64,000 nucleotides of DNA, from contig WFMF01000049.1 of assembly GCA_011033025.1 (NCBI GenBank), forward strand, positions 248,001-312,000, given 5' to 3'. The stretch's first letter is position 1; each line of letters begins with the position of its first letter. Made by a program: the position numbers and the translations under genes. Under the pieces are notes generated by a model that saw only the letters and a list, made by a program, of their open reading frames with translations, was not told the origin of the DNA and did no database searches. This document shows positions 33,156 through 45,613 of the stretch, piece after piece. The DNA comes from Beroe forskalii. Lineage: Eukaryota; Ctenophora; Nuda; Beroida; Beroidae.

Positions 33156-36100
33156 TCCTTAAGTCATTTTTTGTCCTTAAGGGCCAGTTAAATAAAAGGC
33201 CAATAAGGTAATCTATATCAAACGTGGCTGAAAATGTTTCAGAAAGTTTATAGCTTTATAGCTTTATAGGTAGAATCAAAATGATCGTGAGGACCAACAA
33301 GTCCTGTTCACTCACACTGAGAAGTGAGATTGAGAAACTAAATTGCACGCCAAACACTTAAAGGTGCATGACGCGATAATCGTGAAAAATTAGCATATAC
33401 ATTTTATTGGCTTAATGTGATCCTTATATCATAACAAAAACTTGTGGTAATTATGGGCGTGTAAATTTCATGTATTACCGGTCTAATTGGATAAACTAAT
33501 TTGTTCCGGATTCAGCAATACAGCACCTTCGCTTCTGCGCATGTATTGTTTACATTGCGTTCCATGTTTCTGTTCGTGTTTAGTGTCATGTTATGCTGTA
33601 AAATACATATTTCTCGTCTTAGACGCTTTGGCTAATTATGTGCTCTTGTTAAAACACTGTTATTAGGTTTTTTCGAAATTTTTAATTGCCGTAATAATAG
33701 TTAAATTGACGAATTAAAGTATGCATTAAAAGTTTCATCAATAAAGAATCCTCAGCGTTCTGACAACGCTACGTTCTGCTTTGTTGATAGCAGCTCTTAC
33801 TTGTAATAGCGGGGAGTGTCACTTTTTGAGTTTGGGACTATCTTTTGCAAAACATTTGGGACAAACAAAGAAGTGAAAAAATCAGTAATTTTAAAATTGT
33901 TCGAGGCTTTTTTATAATTTTTCCATACTACTATACTCAATACCTACGTTTGGCTGTCTTTGTTTGGTTGTCTTCGTTAAATAAGCTTTCTTTCTTTCGA
34001 AACCTATCATAGAAAAAAGAACGTGGCAGTTGCACCGCAGCAACTGCCGCTGCACTGTCACTACACTGTAACTTTTGCTTTAACTTTTGGTTAAGAATGC
34101 CAAACTGCCGCTCACAAACAACCATTTGAGTTCCATCAGTCACTGCCACATTTGTCCTAGTTGTCCCAAATGTCCCTGTCCAATTCACTGTTTGGGTCAC
34201 ATTTTTCTCTGTCCCACTTGTCCCAATTGTCCAAGTGCCAATTCACTTAATCACTTTTGAGTCCCATTTGTCCAATTTAGTCTGTCGCATTGCATTTGTC
34301 CCTGTCCCAATCTTGAGTTTGGGACAATTGGGATAGTACAGTGCACATCCTAGGAGAGACTTTTTACAGTACATATTCCTGCCAAAACATCCTCAAACAA
34401 GAAAAAACTGTGTCAAAATAATGAAGAGGGACCTGATGACCTGAAAGCCCAGTCACAGTACTAAGATTTACACTGGCTATAGTGATCCAGTCAATACAGA
34501 TTGAATTTACTGTTTAAATTGTTCATTTTGTCGCATATAGCATCTGCTTTTTTGAAATTTTTTGGTTGGTGAATCGAGTGATATTAATTAATGTCATAAT
34601 TATGCGGGTGAAAAGTGAAACGTAGTACGAAGACTGTAATTATAATACAATTAGCCTCGCTGTATCGCTAGCGTACTGTTATTGATATTGATATGCAGCG
34701 CAGGGTGCTGTATTGCTGCAGAAAGTGGAATCTTTGGGGGCTCTAATTAGGGTGATGCAATTAAGCACACGCCGCAAGATATACATAGGCGTGATCCACT
34801 AGTGATCTGCTACTATTTTAAGCAAAGTTGTTTTTTTCGCGTCATGCACCTTTAATCGACAAACCACATCTAAAATCAACAACCCACATCTAAAATTAAT
34901 ACATCCGGAAGCGCCGGGCGGGTTCGCTTCAGTTATCACTCACATTAAGTCGATTCGATACTTCATTCACCGATGCATCATAATCTAACATTGAAAATCA
35001 AGCAAAATAGTATGTAGGCACTAGCAGCAACAAAAAAATTCCATAAAATGTACACTCTGTAGAACACTGAAGGACAAACCAAGGAAAAAGTACAAAATGA
35101 AGAACTAGTTAACCCACTCATGGAGTACACTTACACTGTAATCCGTATACATTGCACAGCTGTAGGTAATTATAGGTTTTTGCAAATGTAAAAAGTATGA
35201 TGATTCAAGGGTGTTGGTTATTGTGTTTGTGCGTAAATAGTAGGTACATCATACATACAGTTCTTTGGGAGTAAGGTAAAAGCTTGGTTATAAAACTGAA
35301 CAGGGTAAATGAACACGGAAAATAAATAGGTATATGGTAGTATGGTACCTAAATGAGTTGGTCAAATAAATAGGGTACCTACTTCCTACGTTACTATAAT
35401 TGCAAACAACTGCAAACATTTAAAGGTACTTTTTGTTTCATTTTCAAGATGAAATGCGGCAAACTAGCAAAATATAACCACTTGTGTTTCATGCCAGGGA
35501 GCTTTCATTGAGTTTTCGCTCCATATACACATGACTCAACTAGGTACTATTACTACTTAGGTATAAAAACCAGTGTTGAAAGCGGAGAGCTTATATAGGT
35601 ACCAAAAAATCAAAATGTACCAATGACTTGGAATCACTTATACAGATTAAAAAACCCACTGTAAAATGAAAACTAAAAATCTTATGAAGTTATGAAAAAG
35701 TCTGAAATCTATGGTTTATTAGGAGCTAAAGAATTACATGCGTAATTACATTCCCGCATGTACCTTAAGGCCTTTGTGTCCCTATCAAGTTGAATAATAT
35801 AAATGGAGATGAAAAATTGCTACATTGGAACTTCAAATGGAAGATTTTGCTGCTCTAGGTGATTTACCCTTGGACACAGTTTAGGCCTTCATACTCAGTG
35901 AGTAATTCAGCCTCATCTGAATGAGAATTAGAATGCTAAACTTAAAGCTTTATAAGTCAAATTACAACTCTATAAAAGTCTAAATTGTAAAGAATATGTT
36001 AAACATGCATTGATGCCATGAAAGCATGAAAGCATGAAGCAAAAATTGCTCCTATTTTTCGTTGGTCTGCTTATTGAAGATCAAATGATTAAGAAAAGTC

Positions 36101-37145
36101 TGACAGAGCAACAGCTGACTCCTGCAGAAAAACAAATGGACAGCATCTTAAGCTCTTAGCACAATAATCATGATACATAATAAATAATCATAATAAAAGC
36201 TAGGTACCTATATAACTATATTATTAGCTTGAGCTAACACCGGTCAAAAGTCATGAAAGTGATCTAGAGACTTGAGGAGTACCAGCAGTTGAATTTCTGA
36301 GATAGGTAATGTTTCTTTGTTTTAAAAATTGACATCTAATAATCGACTTAAATATATAGTTAAATAAGTGACAAGTCAATACAATCTTGCAAAAAATAAA
36401 TTCTTAATTTTACAAAAAAATAATATTTAAAATTCTAAAATTGAATTGAATTGAATTGAATATCAATCAGCAGAAAGCCCGATACAAGCGATCCTGTGAG
36501 TGCCGATGATCGATATGGAAATGCCACATTATACATATGCTGTACATGTGAACAAAGACCAAATTGATCATGATGGGTACCTTAAGAAAGCTGACTGGGT
36601 CAAGGCGCAATCCATGACTTTTGTAAAAATAAGATATAGAAATTAAGTAAAATTCGGAAAAATGCAATATGCAGAGCCGGCACAAGCAACAGTAAAATGG
36701 CATGAAAAGTAGTAGCAGCACACCCAGAGACTGAACACGAGGTGAGTGAAGCCAGCGCTCGATTTTGGAGCGAGGCTGGACGCCCGAGCAACTTACCGAG
36801 AATTCACTGAAACGCCCATAACTTTTGATCCATTACCCCTTTTTCAAATATTTTTGCATGAATGTAGCTAAGAATGAGATCTATCGAATGATATAAGATT
36901 TGTAAAAAGTTTTTGAAATAATTTTCACTCATTTGCCAACCAGAGCAAAATATCGCTAAGAAATGCTAAACGAACGCGCGCGCGTCGTTCCGTAGCGCTA
37001 CACGTTAACCCCTGATAATGACGTCGACACGCGCTCAGCCAATCAGATCGTGCAGCAAATTCTGCTGCACAGCCTGTCGTATTGAGCCCTACCCTCCCCG
37101 CGGAGAAAAATGGCGCGCGGCGGAGGGTAGGGTAAAATCCTACTA
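33156..37145. repeat. Long direct repeat, copy 2
   Basis: Second copy of 1-3418, in the same orientation. It lacks the TA-type element but contains a TTAA-type element (33362-34851). No gene was recognised. Open frames over 36467-36791 and 2769-2957 are the same non-coding stretch in both copies. Confidence 0.95.
33362..34851. mobile_element. piggyBac-type non-autonomous transposon
   Basis: The 15-bp terminal inverted repeat AGGTGCATGACGCGA lies at both ends, flanked by TTAA at 33358-33361 and 34852-34855. Copy 1 of the direct repeat reads CACTTAATCGAC with one TTAA at about 191-200, the empty site. The TTAA target is the hallmark of piggyBac. The 1,490 bp carry no transposase. The interior (about 33815-34345) has GTTTGGGAC/GTCCCAAAC sequence related to the element at 28060. 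Confidence 0.93.
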
Positions 37146-37266
37146 GTCTTGACCCTAATCCTGACCCTAACCCTAGTCTTTAAAGCGCTAGGTGCGCTTA
37201 ATTATATTTTTCTGAGTGACGTCATTGTCATAGATAATGAAGGCTCCCGTTTATATGGGAGACCTA
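37146..37266. mobile_element. Fragment of the telomere-like-core MITE
   Basis: CCCTAATCCTGACCCTAACCC followed by AAAGCGCTAGGTGCGCTTAA and CCCGTTTATATGGGAGAC matches the right half of 17685-17935. The left end is missing; it abuts directly on the end of the long direct repeat. Confidence 0.8.
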
Positions 37267-37319
37267 CCGTAACATGGAGTAAGTATGGGTTTGATTTCAT
37301 ATTTGAGAATTTTTGTGTT

Positions 37320-38075
37320 TCACTGAAATGATCAATCTTAATCCGTGGTGTTTCTTGCCTGACGTTGCCTGCCCCATATTTTTTTCAACTCTGCGAGTCG
37401 GGGCGCGCGTGCTTCGCGCGCGCGAGGGGGCCAGGCAACGCCTGGCAAGGTGTTTCCACATGATAAAAACGGCGCGCACTGAGTGCGCGCCGTCTTTTAT
37501 GTGGAAACACCACGGAATCACTTCGAACATGTTTTAAAATGGGTTTTAAATTTGTTCATGGATGAGCATGATTTAAACTATAGTGGCAAGTTGTTCTTTA
37601 GCTTTGTGGCACAACATACAACGCCTTTTCCTTTACTAAGCCCGCATAGATGGATTTCACCCATCCCTTGCGCGCAACACTCGGATTTCGGAAATTTGGA
37701 GGGCAGGGTTGTGTTGCAGACTCCCCGATGAAAAAAATGGCGCGCGGCGGAGGGTAGGGTAGAATCTTACTAAAGCCCGCATAGGTGTGTGTACGCGCGC
37801 TTCTGGGGAAGTGCGCCGCGGCCGCGAAACGCAGACAGGGATATACGATTACGTGTTTAGCAACCCCTTCCTAAGCCCGCATAGGTGTGTGTACGCGCCG
37901 CGCGCTTCCTTACGGGACACACTGTGCAGGGGAAGCGCGCCGCGCGAGCCAAACAGGGATATAATACGTGTTAAGCAACAACGCCCCTGGTTAGACACGT
38001 ATACCCCTGTTTGCGTTCGCGTTGCGCGCTTTCTCAGGGAAGCGCGCGGCGGGTACACACACACACATTACTCTA
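37320..38075. repeat. GC-rich palindromic repeat cluster
   Basis: Hairpins occur at about 37410-37425 (GCGCGCGTGCTTCGCGCGCGC) and 37470-37490 (GGCGCGCACTGAGTGCGCGCC), bracketed by GTGTTTCCACATGATAAAA and its inverse. From 37770 on, AAGCCCGCATAGGTGTGTGTACGCG modules repeat three times with AGGGATATACG spacers. No coding region. Confidence 0.75.
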
Positions 38076-38321
38076 AACCAATTTCAAGATTTTATGGTTA
38101 TAAATAGTACAATTATGAAATTCAAAATCAAATGCAAAACTTTTGATTAAATTTACAATACAATAAATTTACAATATGATTGGAACTGGAAGAGCAAATT
38201 CTTAATTTTTAGCTCATACCACACGAATTTGAAAAATGAAAATGTTTGAAATTGGAAAACTGCAACTGGCAACATATTTATAAATGTTACACTGACAGTC
38301 CAAAACCCCGCAATTATTTAC

Positions 38322-38418
38322 GATGAATTTGAAGAGAACATGTCGGGTTTACAGCTTGAGCTCTTGCCACTGGCAAGAGCTCAAGCTGTAAACCCGACAT
38401 GTTCTCTTCAAATTCATC
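38322..38418. repeat. Perfect 48-bp-arm palindrome
   Basis: Arms 38322-38369 and 38371-38418 are exact reverse complements separated by one base. The centre is CTCTTGCCACTGGCAAGAG. It is followed by three direct copies of AAGACATTTAAGAGTTTTGA plus ATTCATC (28 bp each). Confidence 0.97.
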
Positions 38419-38479
38419 AAGACATTTAAGAGTTTTGAAATTCATCAAGACATTTAAGAGTTTTGAAATTCATCAAGAC

Positions 38480-38785
38480 ATTTAAGAGTTTTGAAATCGT
38501 ATTATGCACTTGAAACAAACATAATTTCTTAGTTTGTTTGACACCACCCCATTCCTATTCCTACTCCCCGCAGAGTAAACTTGCCAGGCGTTGCCTAGCC
38601 CCTGAGCTGCGCGCGCGAAGCCTGCGCGCCCCGACTTGAAAAAATATGGGGCAGGCAACGTCTGGCAATGCCAGACGTTGCCTGCCCCATATTTTTTCAA
38701 GGAATGGGGTGGTGTCTAACAAACTAAGAAATTATAGTTGTTTTAATTGCATAATACGATTTCAAAACTCTTAAATGTCTTTTCA
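38480..38785. repeat. Foldback of about 300 bp
   Basis: TTTGAAATCGTATTATGCA...CTTAGTTTGTTTGACACCACC on the left is mirrored by GGTGGTGTCTAACAAACTAAG...TGCATAATACGATTTCAAA on the right. The centre is a second palindrome around GGCAACGTCTGGCAATGCCAGACGTTGCC. Confidence 0.9.
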
Positions 38786-39000
38786 CGGTTCAGGAGGGTG
38801 TAAGATAATTGTCCCACTCCTTGTTTAAACCAAAGTGTAACTTCTAAAAGTAAAACCCATTAGTAAAAATTTAACATCTGCTTTACAACTAGAGCGCCAT
38901 GATATAATGATCTAACAATCATCAATCGTTCACAATCACATAATACGTAATCAGCAGAGGGGGACAGGATTTCCAAATGATTACGGCTGATTATGGGGAG

Positions 39001-40326
39001 GTACGGTGTACCAGAAGGATAAGTTATTGTACCTTTTTTTAAAAATAGAAATAACTTATCCTTCTGGTACAATGTATCCCAAAGGATAAGTTATTTTCAT
39101 TTTGAAAGAAAAATAACTTATCCTTCTGGTACACAGTGTGTCCCAAAAGGATAAGTTATTTTTATTTTTGAAAAGAAAAATAACTTATCCTCTGTTACAG
39201 TGTGTCCCAGAAGGATAAGTTATTTTTATTTTGAAAAGAAAAATAACTTATCCAGAAGGATAAGTTATTTTTAATTTTGAAAAAGAAAAATAACTTATCC
39301 TTCTGGGACACGAGTGTGTCCCAGAAGGATAAGTTATTTTCAATTTTGAAAAAGAAAAATAACTTATCCTTCTGGGACACGAGTGTGTCCCAGAAGGATA
39401 AGTTATTTTTATTTTACAATGTAGGCGTGTGTACTGTAACTGTGTATGCGCACATCTTTCCTTGGGGAAGCATGAAGCTGCACTGCGCAGGCGAGTCTGG
39501 CATACACGATGGCACACTTGTCAGGCGTTGCCTGACCTCCTTGCTAAACACGTTATCCCTGTCTGGCTCATGCGCCGGCGCGCCGCACTTCCGTAGGGAA
39601 GCGCCGCGCGCGGCACGTACACACACCTATGCGGGCTCAGGAACACAACTCTGCAAGTAGGGGGTCAGTTCCTAAGCCCGCATAGGTGTGTGTACGCGCC
39701 ACGCGCTTCCCTACGGAAGCGCGGCGTGCGAGCCAGACAGGGATATACGTGTTTAGCAAGGAGGTCAGGCAACGCCTGACAAGTGTGCCATCGTGTATGA
39801 CACTTCTGCCAGACTTGCCTGCGCAGTGCAGCTTCATGCTTCCCAAGAAAAGATAACACATTACAGTACACACGCCTACATTGTAAATAAAATAACTTTT
39901 CCTTCTGGGACACTTGTGGTTGTCAGAAGGATAAGTTATTTTTCTTTTTCAAAATAACTTATCCTTCTGGGACACTCGTGTCCCAGAAGGATAAGTTATT
40001 TTTCTTTTCAAAATTAAAAATAACTTTATCCTTCTGGGACACTCTGTCCCCAGAAGGATAAGTTATTTTTCTTTTTCAAAATAAAAAATAACTTATCCTT
40101 CTGGGACACACTGTGTACCAGAAGGATAAGTTATTTTTTCTTTTCAAAATAAAAATAACTTATCCTTTTGGGGACACACTGTGTACCAGAAGGATAAGTT
40201 ATTTTTTCTTTTTCAAAAATGAAAAATAACTTATCCTTTTGGGACACACTCGTGTACCAGAAGGATAAGTTATTTCTATTTTTAAAAAAAGGTACAATAA
40301 CTTATCCTTCTGGTACACCGTAGGAG
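39001..40326. repeat. Giant palindrome of hairpin units
   Basis: Two arms of roughly 640-650 bp are inverted around a spacer of about 25 bp near 39640-39668. The outer part of each arm is an array of 60-70 bp units, each itself a palindrome (AGAAGGATAAGTTATTTTT and its complement). The inner part is GC-rich, with the GTGTGTGTACGCGCC...GGCACGTACACACACC module and GTCAGGCGTTGCCTGAC. The arms are not identical, so it is a real fold with mismatches and not a simple assembly mirror. Confidence 0.93.
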
Positions 40327-40956
40327 GGGGGGGGTCTTCGCAGCTGATTTTGTAATCAATTTCCCCATTTTCCAGATTTTTAAAGAAAAAATGGCAAAAA
40401 ATCTTCAACTTTCCAGGAAATTTTCCAAAAAGTGGCTCTAAATCTTGATCTGTCCAAAAAATTCCAAAAAATCACGAAATTAAAATGGCCATTCATCTTA
40501 AGTACCTATTTTGAAAAATTCACTTTGTTATGCTGTACTGCGTTATGGAATTGCCATGTCGTTGTAATAATTGTCCTCAGGAGGGGGATTTGACTCAAGA
40601 TAACGGTTAATTTTACGGAAGGGCGGAGGTTGAAAATAGCCAAAAATTGATTACGTAATATGTGAACGATCCCTAATCGTGATGGAAATTTAAATTTAAA
40701 CATCTACTGGGCAGTCTTCTACTTTTGTCTTTGTAGGACTGTTTCACCGAACATATAAATTATAAATTCAAACAGTCTCGTGCCAACAAACATTTTACAG
40801 AATTTATTTATATATCAATACAGTTAAACCTTGTGCCAACAAAAATAACAAAAAAACAACATTAATAGGCATGACAATAATAGCAATATAATATTATGAA
40901 AACGTTCTTTAGTGAAAATAATGATGAATTTCTTCTGCAGATTTAGCATTTCCCAG

Positions 40957-41137
40957 TCAGGAGAGGAGTTGTTTGAGCGCGAGAGCATGAGCTGACTCGA
41001 CTGTGGCTTGGTACGCCTGGTGTCGGGCTGCCAGCCTTTGGTCGTACCTGACGCGGTAAGAAAGGAGGAAGGGCGAGACGGCGAATTCAGGGAGACTCTC
41101 AACACTCCTCTCGTCATCCAGCCACTGTACCATGTAC
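40957..41137 (-). CDS. Last exon of an unrecognised gene
   Basis: After TGTATCCCCAG the frame reads YMVQWLDDERSVESLPEFAV, SPFLLSYRVRYDQRLAARHQ and ends LALKQLLS before a stop at 40957. The composition is clearly protein-like. The exon begins with one base completing a codon. The upstream side is buried in a 45-bp minisatellite that copies this acceptor, so the preceding exon could not be placed. Family not recognised. Confidence 0.55.
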
Positions 41138-41985
41138 CTGGGGATACAGTGATGCACATTATCCAGACAGTGTAGTATGTACCTGGGGATAGAGTGATTC
41201 ACTTAACCCAGCCACTGTACCATGTACCTGGGGATACAGTGATTCACTTTACCCAGCCACTGTACCATGTACCTGGGGATACAGTGATTCACTTCACCCA
41301 GCCACTGTACCATGTACCTGGGGATACAGTGATTCACATTACCCAGCCACTGTACCATGTACCTGGGGATAGAGTGATTCACATTACCCAGCCACTGTAC
41401 CATGTACCTGGGGATACAGTGATTCACATTACCCAGCCACTGTACCATGTACCTGGGGATACAGTGATTCACATTACCCAGCCACTGTACCATGTACCTG
41501 GGGATACAGTGATTCACATTACCCAGCCACTGTACCATGTACCTGGGGATACAGTGAGTCACTTTACCCAGCCACTGTACCATGTACCTGGGGATACAGT
41601 GATTCACATTACCCAGCCACTGCACCATGTACCTGGGATACAGTGATTCACATTACCCAGCCACTGTACCATGTACCTGGGGATACAGTGATTCACATTA
41701 CCCAGCCACTGTACCATGTACCTGGGGATACAGTGATTCACATTACCCAGCCACTGTACCATGTACCTGGGGATACAGTGATTCACTTTACCCAGCCACT
41801 GTACCATGTACCTGGGGATACAGTGATTCACATTACCCAGCCACTGCACCATGTACCTGGGGATACAGTGATTCACATTACCCAGCCACTGTACCATGTA
41901 CCTGGGGATACAGTGATTCACTGTCCTGGGGTACGTGATTCCTTACCCAGCCACTGCCATGCCTGGGATAGTGCCCCCCAATGCC
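41115..41985. repeat. 45-bp minisatellite copying a splice acceptor
   Basis: About 19 tandem units of CCACTGTACCATGTACCTGGGGATACAGTG plus ATTCACATTACCCAG. On the minus strand each unit contains TGTATCCCCAG|GTACATGGTACAGTGG, the same acceptor and first codons as the exon at 41137, followed by CTGG|GTAATG, which resembles a donor. The unit length is a multiple of three, so both strands show long repeat ORFs. Confidence 0.95.
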
Positions 41986-43529
41986 GTACCTGGGAAAGGG
42001 TGATATTACCAATTACCATAATTTGCACCATTATATTAGTGTAGGAATATAATTTAACATAATTGCTCATCATCAAAGAAGCAACTTCGCTGTCATTAAG
42101 AATTAATGATTTAATCAAATAGCTGTCTGTAATCCACCGATAAATCGGATAAATAAATGTATTCACGACTCTATTCCCAACCCCAAAATAGCATGAAACA
42201 AAGGACAAGAAACAGAAACATACAGCACTCGTATAATAGTATAATAATCATGAGAGTTAAACATTGAACAAACTCGCCTTGTCAAGCTGAATTCTTTTAA
42301 CGCTATATCACGTGATGTGAATAAATATTTTATTGCATATTGTGATCCTAGTTATGTGAAACTAAGACATTCCTTATAATTGCTTCCTATGAAGCTTATA
42401 AATATGTCTCTCTATGTGTCAACTTCAAGGACACATTTGACGTAAGACCATTTTACCACATATCCATGAAAATTACATCTCTTAAAAGTCGTTAGGTGCC
42501 ATGTACCTGCAGTGCCAATCATTTTGGAATGATTTGGCTTCAAACTCTCCAACCCAATAATTGTCTCATTGTGTGGTAACAGCAATCTAACATTTGCTAT
42601 TCCAGCTACTACGTCAAAGTTTGGCAGTGAAACTCTGGTAATGACCTTTATTCAACTATTTAAGACTATAGCCAGTTGAAATGGTCACGTTTCATAACTT
42701 CTTTATTGTGGCTTGCTGGTTTCAAGGTGTGTCTGTTCTACATGACGTGATGAAAGAAAAATTGTTAAATATTTGATAGTTACTCCTACTAAAAAACGTT
42801 TAAAACGTAACTTTCAAGATGAAAATCATGTTATTTTGCTTTCACTTCAATAAGATTCAATGATAAGCGTTGTTTTCTAGTAAACTATTGTGAGCTACGG
42901 CGCACCTATCAAAATCAAAAACACTGACATCATCTTTAGTCTCCAGTTTATCATGCACTGATATCAGAGTTTATTAATGTTACAGACAAGACGTCGAACA
43001 TCTAACAGGCACTCCTATTTGCTGATCATTACGTAGCTTTAGCTAAGCATTTCGAATAACTTGGCCGGAATTTGTTTACTGTCGCTGAGTAATCCTGCAC
43101 TTAGAATGACAGGTGCTGCTTGTTTGCTGCAAGTTTGACCTTGTCGTAGTAATTCGTGATGTTCATAATTTGTACTTTTTTAGAACGATTGAATTGGTGA
43201 GTAACCGCTGCTTTTTCGATTTATCATTATAATTGTCTACAATTCCTAAGCATAGCTGAGGCCTGAGTACTAGTTCCATCATTAAGATCAATCTCTAGGA
43301 TGGTGTTAGAACGACAATCAATTATTACATAAACTGGCTACACCAGGGAACAGGCAGAAAAGTCTGGATAATCAAACATTGATTGAACGGGCATGGAGTA
43401 AATAGGGTTATGATTTTAGGCACATCAATCACGTCTGGGAGGCTAATTATGTAAACACTAAACATAGATAACATTTATTGTGATAGCCTTGATAAACTAT
43501 TCTAACAACGATAACATATTATATTATTA

Positions 43530-43554
43530 CTAGAAGGCCCGTTGGGCCTTCTAG
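43530..43554. repeat. Perfect short hairpin
   Basis: CTAGAAGGCCC, loop GTT, GGGCCTTCTAG. The 11-bp stem is perfect. It is probably the end of a dispersed repeat. Confidence 0.6.
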
Positions 43555-45542
43555 GTAACAGGACGCCCCACCATTTCAATGCTGGCTACAGAGTACCACA
43601 ATGATAACATATAATTGCCCTAGCCATGACACTGGTTTCTTCAAATATGGACAGTTTACGCAGTATTTTAAAAATTCATGGAACACAACGCAGATTTCAC
43701 AAATATTGAATTGTAGAAATTAATGACAAAAACAAATGTTTGTAAAATTGCGTTTTTTAAAGTTCGGAAGTGTCAAATGTGATATCTAACATTAAGTGAG
43801 TAAGTAAGTCATTGATGCAATTTTTTGTTACTGGGGGTGGGGGTGCAACGTAACGAAATTGCGAAATATTCACGTAGGCTTTGAAAATACCTAAATTAAA
43901 AATTACGATTGCATATTAACCTCCAGCATACAGTTGGCAATTATGAAGAACTCAAGAACAATGCTTTTTAATCTTAAGTTCAGATTAAAAGTTCAGATTT
44001 TAGGAGAATAGATGGGCAACAAATTTGAATCCAAGATCCTTTAAATAAAAATTGTTCGCATTTCTGCCTGTTCAAAACCCACTTCTAGCTCCGCCTCCAG
44101 TAAAAATGAATTCTTCATTCCGTCGAATTATCTTAGCAAACCATCGAAACTACAATTAATATCTTCACATGAATGAATTATCGCTGATTTTCACTGTGGA
44201 ACAAAATGCTCAACTCTTACCTTTTTTTCTATAATGCTGCTAAGAGTTGATAGTCTTAAGCTGTCGTAATCTTTTTTCCGTACTCGAAAATTTCATTGAG
44301 AACGTAAACTATCAATTTCAACGGCTGAAACGTTTACAAAATACACAATAACGAAATGGTAGATTCTTCGTGAAAATGCACGTGCAGTTTTGCGCGCGCT
44401 AGCGCATGTATCCATAGCAACGCGCGCAACTGGTGAATCAAACCGATAACTCGATCTTATTTTTCGTTTTTTCGTGACCCTTTTTCCAACTTTGAGCATT
44501 AAATACGGAAAATCTAAAGCCTTTACGCAAAAAAGAAGAATGTAGCAATACGGAGACACCTTTATTCTACCATCCTGCAAAAAAATCGCGGGTTTTCTAC
44601 TCTTAGTGTGTCAGATTTTCTGGGAGAGCGGAGGCTCCTACTTATAACTACCTCTCTCGATTATAATAATAGATGTCTGCATTACGAGCATTTGTCGTCA
44701 AACAGTTCATCATCATTTATCATGACCAACTTAACCAATACTAGAGCATTATCATCTCTCAAATTAGAGGGAAGACCGCTATACAATGGTCGCAGTATGT
44801 ATGTATGATGCTCCTTTGTTATTACAACTCTTGTAATTATGAGACTAGTCACTGTGTCTGTGTATACCTACCTTTCTCTCTTTCTTCACGCGAGTTTGAT
44901 GTAGAGACCTCCTTTATTTTCTGCCATTAGGTTAAGTGTATTCCGTGTAGTTTGGTATTGTACACGTTCCGCATATCGTTATAATCGCGTTATTGAAGCG
45001 TGGGTCAAAAACGCAGTGAATTAACGCAGGTATAATATGTAGTTCGGAGTCTTGATTTGAGAGTGATGCTTTGCTTTGTGTTACTCAGATGCTCGTGCAG
45101 TGTGAGAGTTCACGATATGGCTTTGAAAATCATCCATTTATTTTTCAGTTGTATAATGTATGAAACAGTGCTTTGTAGTCGGAAGTATGCGTCATTTATC
45201 TAATCAAGTACGTCAGAATTCGAATACTTCTTTGAATGATCGCTTATCCAATAACTTGTAAATTGTCTTAAATTGAGAGCCCGACGGCCAACGCAGTCGT
45301 ACTTTACCCAATACCCCTCTTAAAAGGAGATTTAAGCATACGAACATGTTATTGTAGAGAAGTAGAGATGTAGATCGAATAAACTACAAAAAACAGGAAT
45401 GTTTGTGATCTGTAAGAACGTGATAAGACAGATAATCAGCCATACCACAATTATAGAAGTAGTATTATTAGGAAGCGGCAGCTGACAAAAACGCTGCGTT
45501 TTATAAATACTGCCCCTCATTGCACCAATGGTACCAAGTACT

Positions 45543-45613
45543 GTGGTAACGGATTATGTGACATTGAACAGTTGTCACTGACTACTGTTCAATGTCACAT
45601 AATCCTTTACCAC
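45543..45613. repeat. Stem-loop of about 30 bp
   Basis: GTGGTAACGGATTATGTGAC...GAACAGT is mirrored by ACTGTTC...GTCACATAATCCTTTACCAC around an 11-nt loop. There are two mismatches. Confidence 0.85.

Noticed and set aside
39001..40326. CRISPR-like array
   Set aside because: The repeats are palindromic with no unique spacers of constant size, and the DNA is animal nuclear sequence.
41194..42044. Long HVPGDTVIHITQPLY-type frames on both strands
   Set aside because: The 45-bp repeat is a multiple of three, which explains open frames in all directions.
43530..43554. Rho-independent terminator-like hairpin
   Set aside because: There is no T tract and no bacterial context.
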